Origin: Acanthaster planci | Taxonomy: Eukaryota; Echinodermata; Asteroidea; Valvatida; Acanthasteridae | Reading direction: 5' to 3' | NCBI RefSeq assembly: GCF_001949145.1 | Contig: NW_019091564.1 | Location: forward strand, 1 to 43,830 | Length of the DNA stretch: 43,830 nt | In this document: positions 23,801 to 33,665 of the stretch, one piece after another | Numbering within the stretch: position 1 is the stretch's first letter | How the letters are laid out: each line of letters opens with the position of its first letter | The notes under the pieces: generated by a model | What the model was told of the DNA's origin: nothing | Databases searched by the model: none | Seen by the model: the letters and a program-made list of their open reading frames with translations, nothing else | Made by a program: the position numbers and the translations under genes

Positions 23801-25263
23801 TGTTTACGCGTAAAAAAATAAAACATTGCCAAAGTTTACTTTATGCATGAAAATGTTGCCATTAAAGATTTCCATCGATTCATCATGGCAAAGTTTATGT
23901 TTACGGTGGCGATTTTCCAAAATAGCAATTGGAAATAATTCTGCCATACATGATGTAGACTCCAGCGGTAACAGCAACAGTGGCCACGTTGGCTGCCGGC
24001 ATTTCAAATCTCGTTATTTTCCCAACTCTTGTGGGAAAATTACATCATTATCACGTGACCTGATAAGAGAGACGTCATTGCTGCTTGAAAAAGCAGAAAC
24101 TACATGAACACACACGAACGTGCTAGATTGTGGTTTGGTGCCCGACCAAATGAGACTTGTCTGAAAAAAAAGAGTGTTTTCTAAGAACTCTAAGGCTTCA
24201 GAATTTTCTAAGCTAAATTTCACTTTTCATGACATGTCATCACTTTTTGATGGCTGTGAAGCCTATAACTTATTTTATAACATTTTAACCCTCGGGGGCA
24301 GCCACGCCCTAAAAAAAAGTGTTGTCACCACATGGAGATTCTCATCACCGGTCAGTTTCCGGTCATGCATGAACCTGTACAACCTGTAGGACTGTTTTAT
24401 GGTAGCTACCTATGAGTGTAATACATGTAAATCCCTGAGGCCCCCCTAACTACATTCCATTATGCTGCTGTGGAAGTACAAGTGATACCAGGTCACAACC
24501 CAAACAGCAGCGACCAGTCAGCACGTCTTTAAACAAAGAGATCCAGTCCCTGATAGCCACCATATGGGCTCCTCGGGGTGGCTGATCTTTCAAGAATTTT
24601 AACCTGGCAGTGGTTGGGGTCTAGCCAATGGGAGTTTACAGGCTTGTGGCGTATGCCTGGGGAGAGGATTACAAAAACTCTCTGCCAAGTTGACCTATTG
24701 AGAAAAAAAGTTACGGCCATATTTGGTGACATCTGTTGATTTCCATCACCGCGCCGTTGACCCCAGGGTATTGGTTTTAACATGATTAACACTAACCCCC
24801 TAGAGTGTATGTAAAATCGTATTGAAATTGGAGGATTTGGGACAGTTAGGGTTAAGGGAAAATTTGTGTTGTCCGTATATGGACATGATGGAACTCTTTC
24901 CCAAATACACTGCAACTTATTCAGGATCATCCAAACATCTTTTTTCTTCACCTATCCTATGGCATGCCATGCATGCAGTGATTTTCCCCTAGTCTAGCCC
25001 GTCTAATCAGTTTTCATATTATTATGCACACAACAACATAACAACTTCACAACCAGAAAAAATGTTTTTTCTGAAACATCTGGCAATGGCACTGTCTGTG
25101 CATGTGTACGTGTGGGTCTGGATCTATCTGGTAAGTGGCATTGTCCGGCTGGGGCAGTCTGGCAGAAAATAGTCCATTTAAACACAGTTATTAGAAATCT
25201 AATTACCTGAAAGGCAGATTCCAATTCGTCTACCAAGTTCTTTTCATTACTTGACGTAGCCAT
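20518..25263 (-). CDS. MED28: Mediator complex subunit 28, complete, 4 coding exons
   Basis: MED28 is a coiled-coil subunit of the Mediator head module, which links activators to RNA polymerase II. Exons in order: 25207-25263, 22735-22801, 21441-21553, 20518-20808. All phases agree and give 175 aa (human 178). Landmarks: LVDELESAFQ near the start (human LVDELESSFE), CFSTLIAQDHLNVVD (human [15 protein letters not shown]), IQRFLDVAKELESYFLQ (human IQKFLDIARQTECFFLQ), a charged coiled coil ELKQELQRKEALLQ, and the terminal motif LAHLEQAASSI (human LAYLEQASANI). The start codon has G at -3 and G at +4. Unlike vertebrate MED28, the Pro/Gly-rich N-terminus is absent and a Gln/Pro-rich insert sits before the last motif. 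Head-to-head with SUCLG1 and tail-to-tail with LAP3. Confidence 0.94.
20946..21200 (+). repeat. tRNA-headed SINE, MED28 intron 3
   Basis: GTGGCCCAGTGGTTAGGG is a near-perfect A-box region, followed by a degraded B box (GGATCAGGATTATCAA) and a CGGGCAAATTGCCTTTCTCC body. The hAT-like MITE at 21209-21355 appears inserted at or next to its 3' end. Confidence 0.55.
21209..21355. mobile_element. hAT-type MITE with 8-bp target site duplication
   Basis: A 147-bp element starting TAGGGCTGTG and ending CGGCCCTA, flanked on both sides by an identical 8-bp duplication CACCAGTG (21201-21208 and 21356-21363). The interior is rich in GAATATTCG palindromes. Eight-base duplications and short TAGGG-type inverted ends fit the hAT superfamily. 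No ORF. MED28 intron 3, inferred to have moved recently enough to keep a perfect duplication. Confidence 0.85.
21441..21553 (-). CDS. MED28: MED28 exon 3
   Basis: Encodes VEHGIQRFLDVAKELESYFL then QRQQMLSVTRPELPVVE. Acceptor CTCAACAG|CC, donor GAG|GTGTGT, phase 0. Confidence 0.93.
22317..22720. mobile_element. TIR element (family Y), copy 1, with a nested SINE tail
   Basis: The left end (22317-22358) and the reverse complement of the right end (about 22676-22720) share the layout TTCCA...AAGTGGAAA.TTGGTCA.GCTGT. It matches the shorter copy at 30808-31032 at both ends; the extra length comes from an inserted ATT-repeat/SINE 3' end (about 22460-22550). The right end stops about 15 bases before the MED28 exon 2 donor. 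Confidence 0.65.
22462..22550 (-). repeat. SINE 3' end with ATT microsatellite
   Basis: On the minus strand: GCGCTTTGATCC, GGCGCTCTATAAATA and then a TTATTGTTATTATTATT tail. The same tail type ends the SINE at 40980-41240. Confidence 0.6.
22735..22801 (-). CDS. MED28: MED28 exon 2 (short)
   Basis: Only 67 bases and easily missed. Encodes GCFSTLIAQDHLNVVDSQET then RT, leaving one base for the next exon. Acceptor GAAATAG|GGA and donor AACAA|GTAAGA. Both the phases and the homology to human [21 protein letters not shown] fit. Confidence 0.9.
22802..25206. other. MED28 intron 1
   Basis: About 2.4 kb. Contains one short TTAA-flanked element (24790-24851) and a TTTTAACCCTCGGGGG block near 24285 that may be another transposon end. 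No further exon needed or seen. Confidence 0.6.
24790..24851. mobile_element. Short TTAA-flanked MITE (family Z), copy 1
   Basis: A 62-bp element between two TTAA tetranucleotides (24786-24789, 24852-24855). Left end CACTAACCCCCTAG; right end reverse complement CCCTAACTGTCCCAAA. The same pair of ends bounds the longer element at 27223-27653. TTAA duplication is the mark of piggyBac-type insertion. Confidence 0.6.
25207..25263 (-). CDS. MED28: MED28 exon 1
   Basis: 19 codons, MATSSNEKNLVDELESAFQ, donor CAG|GTAATT, phase 0. Confidence 0.93.
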
Positions 25264-25529
25264 TGCTGGGAAACTTCAGAAAATTGGGACTAGGCCTACC
25301 CCGAAATATCAACGCACGATGTCCTTTTTACATGTTTAGCGCAATGATCAACTGTTGGTGGCGCTCTAATGCTCGCGAGCTGGGCTTGTGGATTTTATGT
25401 GTGGTACCCCTTTCCCTGTCCTTGCAATTTGGGCTCTTTTTCTCACGTACCCGACTGAACGTAGGCTAAAGGCAGGCACGTACGTACGTACGTGTAGACT
25501 TTGGTGGTACAGACAACACAGTGAACGCC
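25264..25529. promoter_or_regulatory. Shared bidirectional promoter MED28 / SUCLG1
   Basis: Only 266 bases separate the two divergent start codons, both in strong Kozak context. No TATA box. It contains GCTCGCGAGC (25371-25380), whose CTCGCGAG core matches the centre of the TCTCGCGAGA element of TATA-less promoters, and an alternating ACGT run (25477-25492). Function is inferred from layout. Confidence 0.6.
25371..25380. promoter_or_regulatory. CTCGCGAG palindrome (BANP/Kaiso-type element)
   Basis: GCTCGCGAGC carries the 8-base core of the TCTCGCGAGA motif known from bidirectional CpG promoters. The outer bases differ from the consensus, so binding is uncertain. Confidence 0.35.
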
Positions 25530-25566
25530 ATGGCATCGGTGGGAAGAATATTAGCCAGAAATTTGG
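25530..25566 (+). CDS. SUCLG1: SUCLG1 exon 1
   Basis: 12 codons plus one base, presequence start [12 protein letters not shown]. Donor TTGG|GTAAAA, phase 1. ATG in perfect GCCATGG context. Confidence 0.88.
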
Positions 25567-28500
25567 GTAAAATAAATTCAGTTAAATTTAAGTTCACTTC
25601 TTTTAGATTGTATGGATGTATCACTGAATCATTGCAGTTGATTTCAATATGTAATTGGTGCCGTGTAAGCATTCACTTCCCCTGAAGATTTCGGTGAAAT
25701 TAGGCAGTAACTGAAACTGCAATGGGGTTCCCCCACAAGTATAGTATGAGGTCCGACGTCCGCTCCTGTCCGCCCCGCTCCCACGAATGGGAGCGGGCCG
25801 GAGTCGGACCCCACAGTTCAGGGGATAGCAACTGCGCATCATGCACCGTGGGCAGTAGTACTTCAAGAACTCAAAGTCACTACTCCATCATACTCCATAT
25901 GACTTTGAGCCAACAAGATTTAGGTGTCGTAACGCCATGGGGTTTTGGAATCTAATTTTTGTGTGTGGTCCACAGGTGTAAGAAAGCTATTAAATCCAAT
26001 TTTCCCCTTTCAGCAAATCTGCGGTCATTGTCGGGCTCGACACATGCGCGCGCAGTCTGATAAACACAAACAGCATGAACAGACCAAAAAGCCCTCCAAA
26101 CTGATCCATTGTCTCTCTAACATCTTGTCCTGTGGTTTTGCAGACCATGCGACTGACTACATGTACATCTGGAAATAGTCAGTAACATGCTAGCCTTATC
26201 TAGATAGTTATGTGTCGGGCCACCACCATTCGAGCAAGCACACACATCCACTGATTACGCCAAAGAAATGTATCCAAATTTTATGTGAATCACTAAATAA
26301 AACCTTATGATTTTTTATTTCTCACAGCTCGAAGCCACCAACTAGGAACCAGAAGCTGTTACACCCACTCTAGAGTCAATCTTCAGATTAACAATGAAAC
26401 GAAGGTCATATGTCAAGGCATCACTGGCAAGCAGGTGAGTGGCCTGTGGAGGGCTTAACCAGACCAGTATCCCGGATGCAGGAAAAATATGCAAAATAAC
26501 CTCAAAGCAGCTTCACTTTTGCACATCCTAAGTATTTCAGGACCAAAACAAGACAAAACTAGGGTCAAGGTTTTTTCCCCACAGGTGATTTCAATTTGAA
26601 GCCTCAGATAAATACTGGGCCGTTTTCTAATACTCAACTTCGTCTCCGTCTCAGGCTTCGTTTAGGAAACCAATCCCCGATTGTGGGCCGAAGCGTTTAA
26701 CTTAAATTGAAATACTGTAATGTTTGGCTTTTTTGCATCTTACTTGATATTTTGTGACACTGTCAGACTTACTTTTGCACTTATAACCTCAAAGTCAAGT
26801 AGTAAAAAAGACAATTGAAGCCTGCGACGGAGCCCAAGTCGAGTATTGGAAAACAGCCCTGGTAGACAAGTCCCTCTTACAAAAAATTTCAGCTTGTATT
26901 AGTCTGATAGAGTGAATACATAGAAACAGAGATCAGGTACCAGATGCTTATATGACTCGATTGTTGCAGCACTGAGCAGAGAAGTGCAAGTGTGAGGCTG
27001 ATTGTTTCATGATCCAGCATCTTTTTTGCCTCACGTAACTTTCACTGAAAGTTTTGGGACACATACAGAAATATTTGAAAACATGTGCTGATTGATTCAG
27101 TGCTCACCTCATAAGCACAGTCTATTTATTTAGCGAAATTAATTTAAGTCCATTTGGAAGTATTCATATAATGTTGCCATAAATTCTTTTCTACAGTTCT
27201 AATGATGTAAAAGCTCACTTAACCCTAACCCCCTAGGCTCCTGCACTAGAAAGCATACTGAACCTCATAAAATCCAACAGGTGCATGTACTTGTTTATGT
27301 ACATGTACTTGTACATGCAGGTCACTGTACCAAACCTGATAAACTCCAACAGAATGAGCCCGTTGGAGTTTGAGTGATATGGTATGGATGGGTCTATGCA
27401 GTATAGGATGACTTGCACTGAATAGTACCAAACATGACAAAATCAAGCATAGTCCAACAATTGGTACAGCAAGTCAGACACTGCACACAGTGACCTGTGT
27501 GTGTCCCAACTCACACAGAATCCAACACCATCTCCCTGGGCCTTTCATCCCAAGTCTCACAAATTCAACAAGAAGTTCCTCGGGTACTGTACCAAACCTG
27601 CCAAAACCTCACAAAACCTGCTGTGGAGTATGGCAGGTTTTGGGCAGTTAGGGTTAAAGAGCACCTTTAAGGAAAACGTGTTTTCTCTGATTTATAAGTT
27701 CAAATAAATATGGAAGCATCCAAATTGAACAAAGTTAAAAAGAGCTTTTTTCTGGTCATGCCAAAGATGCGAATTCTGAATGTAGATTGCATCATTCTGA
27801 GAAAATGATAATAATTCCTTGCCCTGTGTCCATAGTAGATAAACCCTTGTGCATGCCAAACAATAGCCACATGCATAATAAAAAGAACAAAGAAAGCTGG
27901 GCTCAGAATTTAAAAGGTTGATGAAAACAGTCATTAATGAATAAAATGTCACTTGTTAATTTCAGTTTTGTCTCTGAAATTTTTTTTCCATTTGAGAAAT
28001 TGTATTTCCTTGATTATGCAATGTGTCCTGTTTCATGAATATCATTGTCTGTCAATCACCCAGGGGGCCTTTCACACTGCCCAAGCCTTGGAATATGGCA
28101 CCAAAATGGTGGGCGGAGTCACGCCAGGGAAGGCGGGCCAAACGGCTAGTGGGGTGCCAGTCTTCAACAACTGTAAAGAGGTCAGAAACACACGAATGCA
28201 ATAGCCGTTACCCTCTCCATTCGGGGAGTCCCACTGTTTTAACCTTCTGCACTACAAAACCGTGATGTTTCAGTTTAACCCTTTGACGACGGGAATTTCT
28301 TCCCGAAAGCCGACTCCAAGAATTCCAGCCTCGCTTGGCCACGAAGGCCACCTTCCAAACCGCAAATTCTCGGTTTGTGGCCCTGTGTGTTCTGCACGCT
28401 TTGAATTACACGGTGAAAAGGCTGATTGTTCGGTGACATGCGGCTCTACTCACCCTTCCACATTCCCGTTGCCTCTTTCCAAAGTGGGGACTATTGTGAA

Positions 28501-31500
28501 GCTGGTGATTATGATGCAAAATCGGGCTTTTCATTTCTGGTCTACACACAAAGACCAATTACCACATATACAAGAGCCAGGGTCTGCCTTCTTTCACCGA
28601 GTTCGCTCGAGGGTGGGCTGAGAATAATAGCAGAAAAGCGGGCTGAGGATCTCAATTTTTACGGCGTGTCTAGCCGCCTCCCGGCACGAAGGGGTTAAAG
28701 CACTGTGTGTTCAACACAGTACAAACAGTGAAACGTGCCAGGATAACACCGTGTGAATCACGGCTTCAAAATGGAGTTTGTTTGAATGCAACCAGCCAGA
28801 CTTTCATTTCCCACCCCTACCATAAAAGGCCAGGAGCAGAGAAAACCGTGAAACTTACCCTCCATCCGTGTTTACGTTTATATAAATGCAGACTTACATG
28901 TATTTCATGAGGGTCGGCGTATTAAGCCAAAGAAGTGTTTGCTTGATGTACCCTACGCTGTAGAGACCGTTACGTGTGGTTTACCCACATACAAGACAGA
29001 TTCTCACTTCTCACTAAATTTTCTTCACCAGTATGTAGGTGTACTTATCATTGATTATTTCTGGTAATGAAACCAAGGATTCCTCAAAAACACCAGAGGC
29101 ACTGTAGCTCGTAAGCCTGAAGAAACCTGTAGGGTGGGGACAGTGAGAAGAAGTTACAGTTATAGAGGTGGGAGGAAAACCCTAGAGGAATATTCTGGGT
29201 AAAACCCACGGAATCAGGTGGTTACTGAAAACCCAATCCACTTGTAGACCGAGCCGGGATTAGAACCCGGGCCGCAGAGGTGGAAGGTGAAGGAAAGAAC
29301 CACTATGCCAATCTGACTCCCATGACATCCACTCGTAATTCGTTAGTAAGAGTTTCACCATCTGCTTGATACGTCAAATACATGTAATCGGAGAGACAGT
29401 TATACATGTACATATCCTTCAATTTCCCTTTTCCCGTCCACTCCTGAAAGGGACGGAGGCAGTGCTTGTATGCTTACTGCCATGAATTGAACTGGTGAAG
29501 TGGGAACAAAGCTTAAGAACCTGGGCACTGGATGGTAAATGCACAAAAGTGACATCAATGAAACTTGAGACTCCACACCCTCATGGTTATGGAACCTGTG
29601 CAATTTGAAGGAGAAAAGTACTAAAGAAAGTACTCCGCCAAGAACTTTTTGAGTATTTCTGCTCTAAAAACGAGAATTTCTACAAAAATTGTGGTACATG
29701 TAGTCTGAAGTCATCCATTTAGTTTGTACTTACTGGACTGAGACTTTGCCTCTGGAACCAGTTTGACAACCTTGAACACCTCGTAGAGCTAAAATTGACG
29801 ATTCACCCTCGTCTTGTTTATTTTTGCTTAAGGTTACCCTTCCAAGGCATTTAGAATCCAGCCTCCATATTCTCCGGCTTTGTTTACATTTAATAAGTTA
29901 ACACGTTGACTGCCCTGCATAATTTCAAAGAGGCGTTCCCATTTGCCAAGCATTGTAGGCATACCTTTCACGTTTCTGTTTGAACATGAGCATTTTACAG
30001 ATGTTATGTCTTCCACGCTGCCAGCAGCGTATTTGTTGTGTTCTGCGGTGATGCCAGTGTATTCAAGTTACATTCAGTAGCCCTTCATAGAGTGCCGAAG
30101 TGAATATGTCACGCGCACAGTTAGCGTGTAAAAGGCATTAGCGTGAGAACCAGCGCGTGAACCAACACGCGTGCATACTCTATTCGTTTGCACTGCACTT
30201 TTTGGTTCACAGTGACGTCACACTTCGGTACTCTATATTTAAACTCGTAGTGGCAGAATCCAGTACACCTGTTACTACGAGTATACTTGTTAAGTAATTG
30301 GTAGTAAACGTAGTACTAAAGTATAACGCCACGAGAATGGTACAAATCTAGCTCCTTCATACTCTTGACAGGCCAAAGCAGCCACTGACTGCGACGCGTC
30401 CGTCATCTATGTCCCACCGGCCTTTGCGGGGGCGGCCATCTTGGAGGCCATGGAGGCGGAGATCGGGCTGGTGGTCTGCATCACGGAGGGCATCCCCCAA
30501 CAGGACATGGTGAAGATTAAGCACCGGCTAGTCAGGCAGGACAAGACCAGGCTGGTCGGGCCCAATTGCCCCGGAATCATCAAGGTCAGCTTGGTTTCTC
30601 TCTCTTTGACATGTGGTCACTTTCAGCAACCTGTGTGTCTGTACATGTTAAAAACAATACAGAATATTTGACGGTTGAGCCTGTTACTTGCCACTGTGAA
30701 CATACACGTACATTGCCCATACTTCTGTGAACCTGTCACAGAACATACTAGTCCCTGTGGGTTATCACACCCTCTTGCATGAATGGTTTAAATAAACAGG
30801 CCCATGCGGGCAGTTCCACGTGACAGTGGGCATTTGGTTACACTGTTATTGTACATTGTTATTAATGTTATTCACAAACAAGAGGAAGTTGTACAGAAAA
30901 GATGAAAGACAAATTAATGGTAATTGTGCGTATTATTAATTCCAATTTCAAAAAGAATTGTATAAGAAACTATCTGTGATGATGAAGAAGGTAACGCCTT
31001 GACCAAATTTCCACATTTGCACAGAATTGCCCGTCAAACACCTAACAGCAAAAGGGCCATCACTTCCTGTGAAAGCTGCACACGCATGGTGCACAAATTT
31101 TTTTCTCCTCAAAATTAATTTTCAACATAACAGTTGAAGAGGCATTAAATTATGAAGCTTGTGTGAATTTTGGATACAGTTTATGTAAATAATTAAAAGA
31201 AAGGTTCTCTTAAACGAGACTGTACCAGATGTGGCTGAGATTTCCGAAGCCTTTGAAAACATTTTCAGGCTGAAACATATTCGTATATGGGAATAAAATT
31301 GTGATATTGGTTGAAAGCGGGGCCTATTCTCTTCAACGTGCCCTAGCAGAATTTCGATGTATTTAAGAACTCCTCTATTGCCCTTTTTCACCATATTAAA
31401 AGCAGCGTCATTTCATCATTGTCTCTTTGTTTTCCCACCGCCTCTGCCCTGCAGCCCGGTGCATGTAAAATCGGCATCATGCCGGGCCACATCCACCGAC

Positions 31501-32965
31501 CGGGCAACATTGGCATTGTCTCCAGGTCTGGTACCCTGACCTACGAGGCTGTGGCTCAGACGACAAGCGTTGGCTTGGGACAGTCCCTCTGTGTGGGTGA
31601 GTGGGGGCTCACACCCTTGCCTCATAAGGGTGTTACCATGCATGCTTTTCCATTCACCTTTTTTGCATTATTTATTATTTTGCATCCTAATGGCTGTGTG
31701 AGCATTTTATCGCTGAAGTGACTTCTCTGATTTGTCTTTGAGCTGACAGCCAGCCAAAGTTTGTTGGCCACTTGTAGGCCGTGGTTTATCATTTTATGTT
31801 GTGAGGGGATATACATTACCACATTGTGATATCATGTGAGACACACATAGCTTGTCAGTGAATCGGTGACCAGACCAGGGTTATGCAATAACAGCTATTT
31901 TGCAGTGGTCCCTTCAAAGGCGGTACATGTTGTGATTGCCTCTGTACGGAGCCACTGTTCTGTGACAGTCGTTTTGTAGAGGACCCATTGTAATGCTTTC
32001 TGCAGTTGCAAGGAGGCCACTGGAAATGTCCAGCGAAACATCATCTATTTGACACATCAAGGATAAGAGGAGCTGACTCAGTGGTCAGTCTGGGTAGGGG
32101 AGTGACCAATGAGGTCTTGACCCGGTGGACACTGGCTAAAGCACTGGAGTGTCCAGACAGTGGGGGTGGGGGACTTGATCGAGCTGACTATTGCAGAATT
32201 TGCCTTAGGGTTTGAGTCAGATCATGACTTGGCATTGCAGAGATTCAAGAAGTATTAGAAGCCCATCCCTGAATGTTAATTGATTGTTTTTTCCTGTCCA
32301 GGTATTGGTGGAGATCCCTTCAATGGGACCAACTTCATAGATTGTTTGGACGTGTTCCTGAAGGACCCAGAAACTGAAGGAATCGTCCTCATTGGAGAGA
32401 TTGGAGGCGGAGCCGAGGAGAGGGCAGCTGAATTTCTCAAGGAAAACAATATGGTGAGTTTGGGGTAAGGTTGCAAACATTTAAAGTGCGGCATCTAAAG
32501 TTGCCGTGTGTAGTAGCTAGAATTTCGACTGAAGCAGGTGGACCCTGTCACAGTTTGTCGGTGATTAACATAGTTATTTCGTCTTTGTTCTCGGACAGGG
32601 AGATGACCGCAAGCCTGTGGTGTCCTTCATTGCCGGCCTAACAGCACCCCCGGGAAGGAGGATGGGTCACGCTGGTGCCATCATCTCCGGAGGGAAGGGC
32701 GGAGCAGAACACAAGATAGAGGTGTTGAAAGATGCCGGTGTCTCCGTCACGATGTCCCCGGCTCAGATGGGAACCACTATGTTGAAGGTGAGTTCTACAT
32801 GTCACGATGACATCAATGTCAGTCGTCTGGTGTACTTTGCATCTGAGTACTTCCACTTGTTTGGACACTCATGAGTTTGCATTTGAACAGGATTGCCCTC
32901 ATTTGTATTTTTGTCTCTATTTCTACAGGAAATGGAGAAGGCAGGTAAAGTTTGATGTCCGGACG
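25530..32965 (+). CDS. SUCLG1: Succinyl-CoA ligase subunit alpha, mitochondrial, complete, 8 coding exons
   Basis: This is the CoA-binding, phosphohistidine-carrying subunit of succinyl-CoA synthetase in the matrix. It converts succinyl-CoA to succinate with GTP or ATP formation, depending on its beta partner. Exons: 25530-25566, 26328-26434, 28064-28180, 30372-30584, 31455-31596, 32302-32453, 32599-32787, 32939-32965; phases agree and give 327 aa. N-terminus [20 protein letters not shown] is an Arg-rich presequence. CoA-domain start [11 protein letters not shown], then [32 protein letters not shown], the family signature SRSGTLTYE and [10 protein letters not shown] follow. The active-site His280 lies in RMGHAGAI. 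The start is in GCCATGG context. The C-terminus (EMEKAGKV) is slightly shorter than in vertebrates. Confidence 0.96.
25750..25811. repeat. GC-rich hairpin, SUCLG1 intron 1
   Basis: Inner stem CCGCTCCCA / TGGGAGCGG with a CGAA loop, outer stem GTCCGAC / GTCGGAC, with extra unpaired bases on the left side. It stands out in AT-rich intron and may be a small foldback element. Confidence 0.5.
26328..26434 (+). CDS. SUCLG1: SUCLG1 exon 2
   Basis: Encodes [20 protein letters not shown] then [15 protein letters not shown] (human KNTKIICQGFTGKQ). Acceptor TTCTCACAG|CT, donor CAG|GTGAGT. Confidence 0.95.
26435..28063. other. SUCLG1 intron 2
   Basis: 1.6 kb; mostly AT-rich. Holds the TTAA-flanked element at 27223-27653. 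No other coding or RNA feature seen. Confidence 0.6.
27223..27653. mobile_element. TTAA-flanked element (family Z), copy 2, with internal repeats
   Basis: 431 bp between TTAA (27219-27222) and TTAA (27654-27657). Left end CCCTAACCCCCTAGG; right end reverse complement CCCTAACTGCCCAAAACC. The interior is built of degenerate repeats around ACCAAACCTGATAAACTCCA (for example near 27259, 27328, 27427, 27586). No coding capacity. Confidence 0.6.
28064..28180 (+). CDS. SUCLG1: SUCLG1 exon 3
   Basis: Encodes [27 protein letters not shown] and VPVFNNCKE. 39 codons, phase 0 both sides. Donor GAG|GTCAGA. Confidence 0.95.
28279..28694. mobile_element. piggyBac-like non-autonomous element
   Basis: 416 bp flanked by TTAA on both sides (28275-28278, 28695-28698). 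Inverted ends CCCTTTGACGACGGG and (reverse complement) CCCCTTCGTGCCGGG. TTAA duplication plus CCCT-type ends fit the piggyBac superfamily. Open frames inside show no transposase motif. SUCLG1 intron 3. Confidence 0.75.
29057..29324 (-). repeat. tRNA-headed SINE, copy 2
   Basis: Minus-strand head: TTGGCATAGTGGTT (good A box) and GGGTTCTAATCCCGG (B box), then GGGTTTTACCCAGAATATTC, GGGTTTTCCTCCCACCTCTA and AGGTTTCTTCAGGCTTACGA. Aligns end to end with the copy at 11612-11876. SUCLG1 intron 3. Confidence 0.75.
30372..30584 (+). CDS. SUCLG1: SUCLG1 exon 4
   Basis: 71 codons: [39 protein letters not shown] and [13 protein letters not shown]. Acceptor CTTGACAG|GCC, donor AAG|GTCAGC. Confidence 0.96.
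30808..31032. mobile_element. TIR element (family Y), copy 2
   Basis: Left end GGGCAGTTCCACGTGACAGT; right end reverse complement GGGCAATTCTGTGCAAATGT, followed on both sides by a TTTGGT(T/C)A block. Shares GAGGAAGTTGTACA-like interior with copy 1. SUCLG1 intron 4. No ORF. Confidence 0.65.
31455..31596 (+). CDS. SUCLG1: SUCLG1 exon 5
   Basis: Encodes [29 protein letters not shown] and GLGQSLCV. Acceptor CCCTGCAG|CCC, donor GTGG|GTGAGT. Confidence 0.96.
31597..32301. other. SUCLG1 intron 5
   Basis: 705 bases. Positions 32075-32215 may be an eroded SINE (GGTCAGTCTGGGTAGGGGAG), but no A and B boxes at proper spacing were found. Confidence 0.4.
32302..32453 (+). CDS. SUCLG1: SUCLG1 exon 6
   Basis: Encodes [30 protein letters not shown] and [10 protein letters not shown]. 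Acceptor CCTGTCCAG|GT, donor ATG|GTGAGT. Confidence 0.96.
32599..32787 (+). CDS. SUCLG1: SUCLG1 exon 7 (active-site His)
   Basis: 63 codons: [20 protein letters not shown] carries the phosphorylated His280, followed by [10 protein letters not shown] and [12 protein letters not shown]. Donor AAG|GTGAGT. Confidence 0.96.
32939..32965 (+). CDS. SUCLG1: SUCLG1 exon 8 with stop
   Basis: 27 bases: EMEKAGKV then TGA, matching the EFEKRKML end of human. Acceptor TTTCTACAG|GAA. Confidence 0.85.
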
Positions 32966-33077
32966 GCTAGTATCTACAGCAACCACACCACAACCTTCAG
33001 CAAAACTAGTTTAAGTTTGTTACATATACATGCAAGAGATGTATTGTTTTTAGAGGGGTGTTCTTGAAAATCATTAG

Positions 33078-33665
33078 CCACTTGCCGCCAGGGACTCCGG
33101 TTTCGGGCACCGTGTGTTTATATGCGTGGCGGAGGTCTCCAAAATCGGACAAAGGGAACTGGGCCTTGTAACAAAAGACCGTACTCGGAACAAAAGACCA
33201 GGCTGCTGGGCATTACCAACATTTTTTCACTCTCAATAGTGGAGGTAATCCAGCCTTGTTTTGAAACAGTATACCACGGTTTGAGGCATTTAGAGCGAGC
33301 AGACTACCACCGGGGACAAAAGCTCTCCACCACTGCAGTGATGAGCCACACAGCACTGCTGCATGCTAATCTGGTCCCTATTGAAAAGAGGTCAGCAGCG
33401 CACTAAGCCAGGTTCGTGAACAAAAGAATGTTACATAACACCACACAATCTGGGCTCTTTTTACAAGGCTGCAGGCCTGGCTGAAATAGTCGGGCGTCAA
33501 TAGATTTTGTCTGTCAGACTAGAGTGGCCACCAGACAGTAATTCATGAGGGTGTAAACGTCCATTAATTGAAATGATGAATTTTTGAAGAATTTTGAAAA
33601 CTGAAAATCTTGAAAAAGTCCCGATTATGTGCACTGCATTTTTCAAACCACCCGGCAGCAAGTGG
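33078..33665. mobile_element. piggyBac-like element, degraded
   Basis: 588 bp with inverted ends CCACTTGCCGCCAGGG and (reverse complement) CCACTTGCTGCCGGG. The flanks are TTAG and TTAT, which could be decayed TTAA. The right terminus differs at 3 of 15 positions from the end of the element at 28279-28694, suggesting the same superfamily. Confidence 0.5.

Noticed and set aside
27223-27653. Possible CRISPR-like or satellite array
   Set aside because: Repeats are degenerate and irregularly spaced within a TTAA-bounded element of a eukaryotic intron; not a CRISPR array.
28262-28698. 119- and 90-codon open frames
   Set aside because: Contained in the piggyBac-like element, with no transposase DDD motif and no homology recognised.
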